From NCBI GenBank assembly GCA_964609695.1, contig CAZSSP010000022.1, positions 1-32,068 of the forward strand: a DNA stretch of 32,068 nt, read 5' to 3'. Numbering within the stretch: position 1 is the first letter of the stretch; each line of letters starts with the position of its first letter. Below the pieces are notes generated by a model that worked only from the letters and a program-made list of their open reading frames with translations, was not told where the DNA came from and searched no databases. Shown piece by piece: positions 13,932 to 20,771 of this stretch. The stretch is from JAGNHS01 sp964609695 (GTDB lineage Bacteria > Bdellovibrionota > UBA2428). Position numbers and translations under genes: made by a program.

Positions 13932-15623
13932 AGGTTTTAAGGACTCGGGGCGCTCAATCCAAGAAGATTGGCCTTTGTTGATTTCTAAAAATCGCTTACA
14001 GAAATTCAAAGTGTGTATTCTGTGTGCAATGCATAGACATGTTTTATCTTTTGCAAACTTTAAAAAGGAATCAAAAAATAATTTCTCACTTTCAGGATCT
14101 AAGGATGAAGTGGGTTCGTCAAGAACTATGATTTTAGGGTTGCGAGTGTAAATTCTGCAAAGAGAGAGCCATTGTTTTTCACCATGGCTGAGGAGCTCTC
14201 CGTTCCAAGGGAGATTGTCTTCAAGTTGAAGAGAGTGACGTTTGAGGACACTGCTAAATCCTGTGTGATCACAAATAGCTTGGATGTCTTCTATCTTAAG
14301 ATCAGACCCCATCGCGATGTTCTCAGCAACACTTCCTCGAAAGAGTTGAATGTCTTGGGTGACAATACCTACGGAGCTTCTGAGTTCTGTGATTTCATAG
14401 TCATCGATTGGGCGGCCATCGATTAAAATTTCACCTTCTTGAAAAGGATAGAGACGAGCTAATAAAGAGACCAAGGAAGTTTTTCCGCTTCCAGTTCTTC
14501 CAAGAATTCCAATTTTTTCACCTGATTTTATCGATAGATTGAGATTCTTTAAAACCCAGGAACTATTGGCATCATATTTCATGGATAGATTTTTGATCTC
14601 GATGTTACCATTTTGAATTTTGGCTTGTGAATTTTTATTGTTGATTTCTTCTTTTTCCTCGAGGAGTTCTTGAACTCTTTCCATGTTGGTCAGGGCGGTT
14701 TGCACTTGATGAATTTCTTGCGAAATCACCATGAGTGGACGATAGAATCTTTCGCTATATCTGAGAAAGGTGATAAAAAGACCAAGGCTTAGGGTTCCGA
14801 TTATAACTTGATGGGATCCCCAGAATACTAATGTGAGTAGGGGCATCATCGATAAAAATGAAATGAGTGGACGAGCGCGAGAGTTGATGATGTTCACTTG
14901 GAGTGCTGCTTCAAGAAAATGTTTCACTTCTTTGCGAAAATAATTATGAGACCAACTTTCTAATCCGAGGGAACGGACAACAGGAATTCCGCTGAGAAAT
15001 TCCGCCAATCTCGAATTCACTCGAGCGTTTCGTCTTAAGTATTCATGATTCCATTTCCGAAGAGGCTTGCTAAAAAGAAGAGTGACAATGCAAGCTGGAA
15101 CAACGGATAGCAACATGAGTCCACCTAGCTTCCAATGGGTCAGGAGCATGCTCAGGCAAACTAGAGTCATGGACAGAGTAGCGTTGACAATTCGTGGTAG
15201 CGAACCCGTAAAGAAGCTTTCAATATTGTCGACATCGTGGATAATTCTCACATGAATTCTGCCCATCGGAGTGCTGTCGAAAAAACTCATCGGTAATTTT
15301 GAGAGTTTTCGGAAGAGCACTTCTCGAATTCGAAAAAGTGTTTGTAATCCAGAAGTGGCCAAAAGCTTTTTGCCAAAATAAAACAAAAGTAAATAAGTAG
15401 ATTCGAGAGCACAGACGATGCTTGCAAATTCAATAGTCGCCGATAAATTTTTGGGTCTGAGTCCCTTTTCAACGAGTAAGGAAAGCGTATAGGCAGAAGT
15501 TAATGTGGCCGCATTGGCGAGAATAAATAGACTTAGACCAATAAGAAGCGAAGCTTTATCCTTCTCGGCAAATTTAAGAAGATTTTTGAGTATAGACCAA
15601 TAACTCATCCTTCTCGTTCTCAT
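13920..15623 (-). CDS. ABC exporter half-transporter B (canonical ATP site, degenerate signature)
   Basis: This protein has 567 residues from the ATG at 15623, which overlaps the stop of the upstream gene in an ATGA arrangement. I prefer it to an in-frame start at 15686 that would overlap by 67 bp. An N-terminal six-helix exporter domain (about 15-300) includes F-D-S-T-P-M-G-R-I-H-V-R. The C-terminal ATPase has Walker A G-R-T-G-S-G-K-T (about 371-378) and intact Walker B I-I-V-L-D-E-P-T-S-S-L-D (about 500). The signature loop, however, is L-S-H-G-E instead of L-S-G-G-Q. The switch His is in C-I-A-H-R. Paired with the upstream gene it forms a heterodimeric MdlAB/TmrAB-like exporter. The substrate is unknown. 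Confidence 0.88.
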   Translation of the reverse strand: MRTRRMSYWSILKNLLKFAEKDKASLLIGLSLFILANAATLTSAYTLSLLVEKGLRPKNLSATIEFASIVCALESTYLLLFYFGKKLLATSGLQTLFRIREVLFRKLSKLPMSFFDSTPMGRIHVRIIHDVDNIESFFTGSLPRIVNATLSMTLVCLSMLLTHWKLGGLMLLSVVPACIVTLLFSKPLRKWNHEYLRRNARVNSRLAEFLSGIPVVRSLGLESWSHNYFRKEVKHFLEAALQVNIINSRARPLISFLSMMPLLTLVFWGSHQVIIGTLSLGLFITFLRYSERFYRPLMVISQEIHQVQTALTNMERVQELLEEKEEINNKNSQAKIQNGNIEIKNLSMKYDANSSWVLKNLNLSIKSGEKIGILGRTGSGKTSLVSLLARLYPFQEGEILIDGRPIDDYEITELRSSVGIVTQDIQLFRGSVAENIAMGSDLKIEDIQAICDHTGFSSVLKRHSLQLEDNLPWNGELLSHGEKQWLSLCRIYTRNPKIIVLDEPTSSLDPESEKLFFDSFLKFAKDKTCLCIAHRIHTLNFCKRFLEINKGQSSWIERPESLKPLLA

Positions 15624-17341
15624 GAAAGATTCCATTCTATACTTTGATCGCAGAGTTTTAAGGTGCTGCTTCGATGGGCTGTCCATACTATGCTGGAGTT
15701 GGGAAAGTGTTTTGAGATTCGTGTGAGAATTTTTTCTTCAGTATTTTGATCGACAGCGCTCATGGTGTCGTCGAAAAGATAGAGTTCAGCGGGTTGGATG
15801 AGAGATCGAGCTAGGGTGATGCGTTGTTTTTGCCCACCAGACAGGTTTTGACCCCATTCAAAAAGCGGTTTGTGGAGAGCCTCTTCGAGATTTTTAAAGT
15901 CTTCATCTAAATTACAGATGTGCAGCACTTTGTAGAGTTCGTCTGGATCTATGTTTTTGTCTAAGCACAAGTTATCCCAAAGTGTAGTGCTGAAGAGAAA
16001 AGGCTTTTGAGGAACAATCCGAATGGATTCTCGAATTTTATCATGATTTGAATTTCTAATTTCATGTCCTTTAAAAAGTATGGATCCCTTATAGTTTCTG
16101 TCTAAACCAGCAATCAAACTCAAAAGTCGCGATTTTCCACTACCCACGGGACCTCGTATACCCAGCTTTTTGCCACTCTCAAGGGTGAGGCTAATGCTTC
16201 TTCCATGGGGGAGCTCAAGGTTTTTTATACTTAAAATGCATTCGTTTTGACGTCTATCTGTGGGAGTTGCTTTTGGGTTTTCGCTTATTTTGTAAATGAG
16301 ATCTTGATCGGTTTGTAGAGTTGAAATGTATCTTTTGAGACTACTAGTGGCTCTTCGTAAATCAGAAATGCAAGTTCCAATTTCGAGTAATGGATCTTGT
16401 AAAATAAAAAGCAAACTTTGAAAAGCGACGAAGGAGCCAAGGCTGATTTGAGAGTCCCAGTAAAACTTGAGTCCTAAACTTAAGAAAAAAATATAAGCTA
16501 ATAAAGGTGCGGCGCCAGCTACAGGCACGTAAGCTAATTCCCAGTGCAAAGTTTTTTGGCGAGCATTTCTATAGTTGGCCGCATCTTCGGATAGTTTTTT
16601 TTGCCAGAAATGAGCAGAGGAAAATAATTTTTCGTGGCGAATATTTCGAAGGTATTGCGCGAGCGTTTCGCTAGTGAGAGAAAGTTTTTCTTGAGCTGTT
16701 TCAAAATCCTTTCCTTGCTTGTCTGAAATCTTTTTTAATTTAGGAATTACAAATAAATAAATGCTCAAGCAAAGAACAGCCATAGTGGGGTGAATTTTAA
16801 ACATGGCTACAGAGCCAAAAAGAACTAGAAAAAAAATATCAGTGGCCGTGACAAGGGCAAATCCGAATATGGTTCTGGCGTTGTTAACATCGCCTGCGGC
16901 AATGTTCATCATTTCTCCAGGGTTGAGATCCTCATGGAGTCTTTTCCATGGAAAATAGGTGGCCCTTTCCCAGAGTCGCGCTTTCATGGCCGCGGCTACA
17001 ACATGTGTTTGTTGTGCCCAGGTGACTCTCCATAGAATTCTGCAGATGTATTGAAGCGCAATAAGAGCCATTAAATAATAAGCGTAAATATTTTTTTCTT
17101 GTCGCAATTCAAGAGAATCCATGAAGTGTTTCATCACACTTGGAATTCCGACGTCTGCAAAATCAACCGCAATAATGCTGATAAGCCCGAGGCTGTAAAT
17201 CCAGGGATGCTGTCGCACGTGCCGCCACCAGAGTTGAAGAGCTTTATCCTTTGGGTGGTCGGGGGCGAAAGCCTCAATCTGTTGATGAGAGCTGCCCACA
17301 CTCTTATTTTCGTATGAAATAGCCCTAAGAGCTAGGCGCAT
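15620..17341 (-). CDS. ABC exporter half-transporter A (canonical signature, degenerate Walker B)
   Basis: This has about 573 residues from ATG 17341; an in-frame TTG at 17383 is the other candidate start. The six-helix exporter domain has N-P-G-E-M-M-N-I-A-A-G-D-V-N-N in the first coupling region. The ATPase has Walker A G-P-V-G-S-G-K-S (about 400), signature L-S-G-G-Q-K-Q-R (about 500) and Walker B Y-L-F-D-D-T-M-S-A-V-D, where Asp replaces the catalytic Glu. This is the complement of the downstream partner: one ATP site would combine the partner's DE with this LSGGQ (active), the other this DD with the partner's LSHGE (degenerate). E. coli MdlA has the same D-D feature. Confidence 0.88.
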   Translation of the reverse strand: MRLALRAISYENKSVGSSHQQIEAFAPDHPKDKALQLWWRHVRQHPWIYSLGLISIIAVDFADVGIPSVMKHFMDSLELRQEKNIYAYYLMALIALQYICRILWRVTWAQQTHVVAAAMKARLWERATYFPWKRLHEDLNPGEMMNIAAGDVNNARTIFGFALVTATDIFFLVLFGSVAMFKIHPTMAVLCLSIYLFVIPKLKKISDKQGKDFETAQEKLSLTSETLAQYLRNIRHEKLFSSAHFWQKKLSEDAANYRNARQKTLHWELAYVPVAGAAPLLAYIFFLSLGLKFYWDSQISLGSFVAFQSLLFILQDPLLEIGTCISDLRRATSSLKRYISTLQTDQDLIYKISENPKATPTDRRQNECILSIKNLELPHGRSISLTLESGKKLGIRGPVGSGKSRLLSLIAGLDRNYKGSILFKGHEIRNSNHDKIRESIRIVPQKPFLFSTTLWDNLCLDKNIDPDELYKVLHICNLDEDFKNLEEALHKPLFEWGQNLSGGQKQRITLARSLIQPAELYLFDDTMSAVDQNTEEKILTRISKHFPNSSIVWTAHRSSTLKLCDQSIEWNLS

Positions 17342-17487
17342 CCCATAAGAAACGACAAAAATTTGAAAGGCCGTGTAAGGCAAATGTGGATATCTTTTTA
17401 ATGAAATATTGCGTTAAGGCTGCGTATTTGCAAAGTAAAAAGCATGCAGTAAGTATGTCTGTAGGGGAAATTTTAGTGGGAGGGATT

Positions 17488-17940
17488 ATGAGAAAAGTTT
17501 CAACAGCAAAGATAGTTTCTACTTCATCAAGTCAAAAGGCTTCTCTCAGTAAGAAGCAATTGGAGGATTTGCGTAAGAAATTATTAGCTCTACGAGAGGG
17601 GATTCGTGAGAGCATAGAATTCAAAATGCGATTGGCTGTCGATCGCTCTAATGAATGTGAAAGCCTCATCAAGGGGGATGATGCTGAGGTGGCTGAAAAG
17701 CAAAGGTCAAATAATGCGATACTTCAAGAAATCGATATGATGAAGTCGCGTTTGCTTCTTGTTGAAAGAGCGCTCTATAAAATTAAAGTAGGGAGTTACG
17801 GATACTGTGAAGAGACTGAGGAGATGATTGGCTTTGATCGTCTTTGGGCTGTGCCATGGGCGCGCTATTGCGTGAATGTTCAAGAACTTCGCGAAAAGCG
17901 CTTGCGTGAATTTAGAAGTCCTCGAGCCCGTGCTGAGTAG
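17488..17940 (+). CDS. DksA/TraR-family regulator with half of the zinc cysteines
   Basis: The protein has 150 residues from ATG 17488, chosen because GGGAGGGATT precedes it and the upstream frame is not DksA-like. A coiled coil (about 15-100) carries the tip pattern D-D-A-E-V-A, close to the DksA D-x-x-D-x-A tip that reaches the polymerase active site. The C-terminal finger G-Y-C-E-E-T-E-E-M-I-G-F-D-R-L has Cys107 but Thr110 in place of the second Cys. The later pair is Cys128 and Val131. Two of four zinc ligands are therefore missing, as in the DksA2-type proteins known to work without a full zinc site. It probably tunes transcription initiation with ppGpp. It is divergent from the ABC operon; the gap 17342-17487 must hold both promoters, but I see no clear one. 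Confidence 0.85.
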   Translation: MRKVSTAKIVSTSSSQKASLSKKQLEDLRKKLLALREGIRESIEFKMRLAVDRSNECESLIKGDDAEVAEKQRSNNAILQEIDMMKSRLLLVERALYKIKVGSYGYCEETEEMIGFDRLWAVPWARYCVNVQELREKRLREFRSPRARAE

Positions 17941-17957
17941 TTTTCTTAGACTACGAG

Positions 17958-19025
17958 TTATTTAGGAAGTTTTTGTAATGAAAGTCGATACGCGTCTAGT
18001 GCTTCAGACGCGTGTCGATGAACATCGTTAGCAAAACGACTCGACCATGTGGGATGTTTCATCATCAAATAATAGACTTTACGTTTTTCAGATTGGCTCA
18101 ACGCTTGAGCATGACCTTTGGCAATATATCGACAAAAATCATTTTGTAATTTGTTGAGGTCTTCACCGCTTTGTAAACTCATCAGTGAGAGTTGCTGAGT
18201 GCCACTTGGAAAGTGCTCTAAAAGAAAAAATCCTAGTTCAGGAATTTTTACGCAATGTTTAGATCCGCCTGGAGCATACTGAGCCACAACGTTTCCAAGT
18301 TTCGCGCAAGAATCCAATGAGGAGAGTGGGGCGAATCTCCAAATTTCGTTTTTTTCATCGATAAGAATTCTAGTCATTCTATTCTTGGGGTCGCGAGCAT
18401 TGTAAGAGCTACTAACGACTTTCCATTTTTGTGTGAATTTTTTAGCCAAATTCTCGGCAAAAGGACTTTCAAGATCGGGAATTTTTTCTGTGTTGGGAGT
18501 GTCGAGTGGTATCCACGAATAATTGAGATCGGGAGCCGGCGAAGAGACCCCTTTATTTTCACTCAGGTTTTTAAGGGCTGATACATAATTTTTTAAACAG
18601 CTTTCAGTGGAAATCTCTCCCAGGCGCAAATAATTAGCAATAAATTCTGAGTTAACACTGAGGGTGAAGAGATCCCAAATGAGTGTGGCTTCGAAACTAT
18701 TTTCTAAGCGATAGAAGGCGCGGTATCGAGGGCTGTTTGTTTTGGGAAATAGTAGAACGTCATCGGAACGAAGATCACCATAAACTAGAATTTTGGGCCA
18801 TTCATTGGCAAGAGTATTGGGAAGAGGAGCCGTAAATGCTTCTTTAGTTTTATTTAAAGTCCAGCTTAAAAAATCAATGGGGTTCTCTAAGTAGATTTTT
18901 TGTTCTGCGGGTGGCAAGTCTGAAAAGCTTTTTGAAAATGAGTTTTCTTCAATTTTGTGTTTTTTTGAGAAACTTGAGCAAGTCGACAAGACAAAAGGCA
19001 AAATTAAAATAAAAATCCGTAGCAT
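17958..19025 (-). CDS. DUF2252-like lipoprotein (divergent)
   Basis: This 355-residue protein has a lipoprotein signal ending L-S-T-C (Cys16). The body shows, in order, V-Y-G-D-L-R-S-D-D-V-L-L-F (about 81-93), Y-R-L-E-N-S-F-E-A...W-D-L-F-T-L-S (about 105-123) and C-R-Y-I-A-K-G-H-A-Q-A-L (about 300). The order resembles DUF2252 (G-D-x-H-x-x-N-F-G, then F-D-x-N-D-F-D-E...W-D-L-x-R-L, then A-x-A-H-A), but several of the acidic/His residues expected of an active member are replaced. I read it as a divergent, possibly non-catalytic relative exported to the envelope. Its 5' flank holds a TTGACA overlapping a palindrome. Confidence 0.5.
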   Translation of the reverse strand: MLRIFILILPFVLSTCSSFSKKHKIEENSFSKSFSDLPPAEQKIYLENPIDFLSWTLNKTKEAFTAPLPNTLANEWPKILVYGDLRSDDVLLFPKTNSPRYRAFYRLENSFEATLIWDLFTLSVNSEFIANYLRLGEISTESCLKNYVSALKNLSENKGVSSPAPDLNYSWIPLDTPNTEKIPDLESPFAENLAKKFTQKWKVVSSSYNARDPKNRMTRILIDEKNEIWRFAPLSSLDSCAKLGNVVAQYAPGGSKHCVKIPELGFFLLEHFPSGTQQLSLMSLQSGEDLNKLQNDFCRYIAKGHAQALSQSEKRKVYYLMMKHPTWSSRFANDVHRHASEALDAYRLSLQKLPK

Positions 19026-19044
19026 AGGCTTAGATTGCTGTTCA

Positions 19045-19059
19045 TGACATTTTATGTCA
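19045..19059. promoter_or_regulatory. Palindrome overlapping a -35 element upstream of the DUF2252-like gene
   Basis: TGACAT-TTT-ATGTCA is a perfect 6-bp inverted repeat. On the minus strand its right arm forms TTGACA (19060-19055), 30-35 bp before the ATG at 19025, so a dimeric regulator bound here would block or assist that promoter. The -10 (about CAATCT) is poor. The histone start lies 125 bp away on the other side. Confidence 0.4.
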
Positions 19060-19183
19060 ACGACTCAAGATTTTCTTTGCGCCGTGCTAGAAATTCCACC
19101 TTAAAGTGGTCTATCCTACTCGCTAATTTATTACTGGGATTGTTCCCTGTATTGTTGGGTTAAATCCCTATGGAGGTTTTTTT

Positions 19184-19378
19184 ATGGCTGAAGTTCTCGT
19201 AGTTGCAAGCAAAGTTAAAAGTTACATCAAAGAAAAAGGTGAGTGCAACACTTCTGGTGAAACCATCACTGCTCTTTCTGCAGTTCTCGAAAAGGTGATT
19301 GATGATGCTATCAAAACCGCAAAAGAACAGGGAAGAAAAACTGTTATGGCGCGTGACGTTCAAGGAAGCGAAGGCTAA
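19184..19378 (+). CDS. Bacterial histone (HBb-like histone-fold DNA-binding protein)
   Basis: This 64-residue protein is almost entirely one histone fold. Helix 1 is about residues 5-18 (V-V-A-S-K-V-K-S-Y-I-K), loop 1 E-C-N-T-S-G, and helix 2 about 26-49. Loop 2 is R51-K52-T53-V54, and a short helix 3 contains R57-D58. R51, T53 and D58 have the same spacing as archaeal HMfB R52, T54 and D59, the loop-2 contact and R-D clamp. After D58 only six residues remain (V-Q-G-S-E-G), so helix 3 is cut short compared with archaeal histones. It resembles HBb (Bd0055) of Bdellovibrio bacteriovorus, reported as an abundant nucleoid protein. GGAGG 8 nt before the ATG suggests strong translation. The stop overlaps the convergent nuclease gene. 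Confidence 0.9.
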   Translation: MAEVLVVASKVKSYIKEKGECNTSGETITALSAVLEKVIDDAIKTAKEQGRKTVMARDVQGSEG

Positions 19379-19935
19379 TTAAAGCTTTTTTTTGAATGCC
19401 GGAACTTTTGAGGATCCGGAATAAGGCCTGGGGCTAAACTCCACAGGCCTTTTTTATTTTTTCTTGCAAAATTTTCTGCTTCTAGTGCCCAATCTAAAGT
19501 TTTATAGCGTGGATTTTTATAGGCTAGGGCCATGCCTTCTCTGACAAGTCTTTCATTAAAATTAGTTTTAGTCTCAAAAGTTCTTAGGATGGCTAATGTT
19601 CTTCCGTAAATATCGTAAGAGTAGGCATCCACCCAAACCTTTTGTCCTTTTAATTGAAGGTTAATGTAATTTTTTGATTCCAGACCGAAGGCTTGGTTTT
19701 GCTGGCCACCTGGACGATGGTCAATTTCGGGCGCATCGACACCCAATAAGCGGATTTTTAATTTAAATGAAAAATTTGTTTGCGCTAAACAGGTATCACC
19801 GTCGACGCAATAGAGAATCTTCATTAATCTGTTGGTGTATGAAGAGGCTGTGGGTTGTTTTTTCCAAAATAGAGCAGCAATTGTTGAAAGAAATAGAATT
19901 TTATAAAAAATTATTTTTAAGTTTTTTAACGTCAT
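19375..19935 (-). CDS. Secreted thermonuclease (staphylococcal nuclease-like)
   Basis: The protein has 186 residues from ATG 19935 (the frame extends two codons further to a GTG at 19941). The N-terminus is a hydrophobic signal or anchor (L-K-I-I-F-Y-K-I-L-F-L-S-T-I-A-A-L-F-W). The SNase core has V-D-G-D-T (calcium Asp), K-I-R-L-L-G-V-D-A-P-E (catalytic Arg, Asp and Glu) and Y-D-I-Y-G-R-T (second Arg), followed by R-L-V-R-E-G-M-A-L-A-Y. It cleaves DNA and RNA in the periplasm or outside the cell. It converges with the histone gene, and its last 3 bp overlap the histone stop. A role in digesting foreign or prey DNA is an inference. Confidence 0.9.
   Translation of the reverse strand: MTLKNLKIIFYKILFLSTIAALFWKKQPTASSYTNRLMKILYCVDGDTCLAQTNFSFKLKIRLLGVDAPEIDHRPGGQQNQAFGLESKNYINLQLKGQKVWVDAYSYDIYGRTLAILRTFETKTNFNERLVREGMALAYKNPRYKTLDWALEAENFARKNKKGLWSLAPGLIPDPQKFRHSKKSFN
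19423..19458 (+). terminator. Intrinsic terminator of the histone gene, inside the nuclease coding region
   Basis: On the plus strand an 8-bp perfect stem, AAGGCCTG (19423-19430) with CAGGCCTT (19444-19451), is followed by TTTTTATTTTTT. It lies 45 bp after the histone stop and within the last codons of the antisense nuclease. Confidence 0.7.
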
Positions 19936-19979
19936 CGCCACGACCTCTCACTCATGTGACTTGGCTCCTAGCATTAGCT

Positions 19980-20771
19980 ATGCCACCTCGGATTGAAAAT
20001 ACGGATTGGTCTGATTGGGAGGCTTTTAAATCTTTAAATTCCAGGATGGAGAAAATTGATTTTATTCAAAAGGACAAAGTCAATGATTCTATTCTCTGGC
20101 ATGGTGGAATGCGTATTGGTTCAAATTCCAACACTCTTGAAATTTTAGAGCCCGATGCTACTCACGCAAAGGTTGTGGATTGGACTAGTTTTGAGGAAAA
20201 ATCTCTTAAAAGTGTTTCAAATGCTGAAGCCGAAAAGTTTTTTCCGCAAAAATCAGAATGGGAGTATCGCCATTCTCGTGGACGTTATTTGATCTCAAAT
20301 CAAATCAATCTCTTTCTTTATTTACAAGCCAATGAAGAGCAATGGAGGCACACTTTTTTGCTGGGGTTGGATCAGGCTTTATTTATACCAGGAACAAGCG
20401 ATTTGATTGCTTTTAGACGTTATCCTGCGCATTTATTTTATTTAGGTTGGGGCTCAGGTCGATTGGCCAATAAATCGGTGATTCGCACTTATAGATGGGA
20501 TTCTAATTCCGAAATTTTGTCGGTTCACGCTTGTTCTAGCCGCGAAATTCTTTTAACGGAAAATCTTAAAAACGGACTTTTTAGAGCTGTTATTTTTGAT
20601 TTAATGGGAAGCGAAGGTTTGCGAGCCAAAAATTATATTCTTTATGCTTGGCCAGAAGTGGCGGGCAAAGTGAATCAATTTGAAGTGACTCGTGTTATCC
20701 CTTCTGAGGATTGTCGAAAATTCCTTATAGGCGGCTCTATGGGGATTTGGAAAATGAGTAGGTCGAACTAA
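19980..20771 (+). CDS. Hypothetical protein coupled to dihydroorotase
   Basis: The protein has about 263 residues from ATG 19980. The open frame extends back into the nuclease, and GTG 19955 is another possible start giving a short hydrophobic leader; neither has a clear Shine-Dalgarno. I recognise no family. The sequence is Trp/Tyr/Phe-rich with recurring short strands (H-G-G-M-R-I-G-S-N, F-I-P-G-T-S-D-L-I-A-F-R-R-Y, R-T-Y-R-W-D-S-N-S-E-I-L-S-V-H, F-L-I-G-G-S-M-G-I-W-K-M), suggesting a beta-propeller-like repeat. Its stop shares one base with the next ATG (TAATG), so it is coupled to the dihydroorotase. It is divergent from the nuclease with about 45 bp between. Confidence 0.55.
   Translation: MPPRIENTDWSDWEAFKSLNSRMEKIDFIQKDKVNDSILWHGGMRIGSNSNTLEILEPDATHAKVVDWTSFEEKSLKSVSNAEAEKFFPQKSEWEYRHSRGRYLISNQINLFLYLQANEEQWRHTFLLGLDQALFIPGTSDLIAFRRYPAHLFYLGWGSGRLANKSVIRTYRWDSNSEILSVHACSSREILLTENLKNGLFRAVIFDLMGSEGLRAKNYILYAWPEVAGKVNQFEVTRVIPSEDCRKFLIGGSMGIWKMSRSN

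Noticed and set aside
15624..15686. Longer N-terminus of ABC subunit B
   Set aside because: It would overlap the upstream gene by 67 bp; ATG 15623 gives an ATGA overlap and begins next to the first membrane helix.
17386..17487. N-terminal extension of the DksA-family protein
   Set aside because: The extension is not DksA-like, and GGGAGGGATT directly precedes ATG 17488.
19767..19954. Upstream extension of the hypothetical gene at 19980
   Set aside because: It lies antisense within the well-supported nuclease gene and looks like shadow coding.
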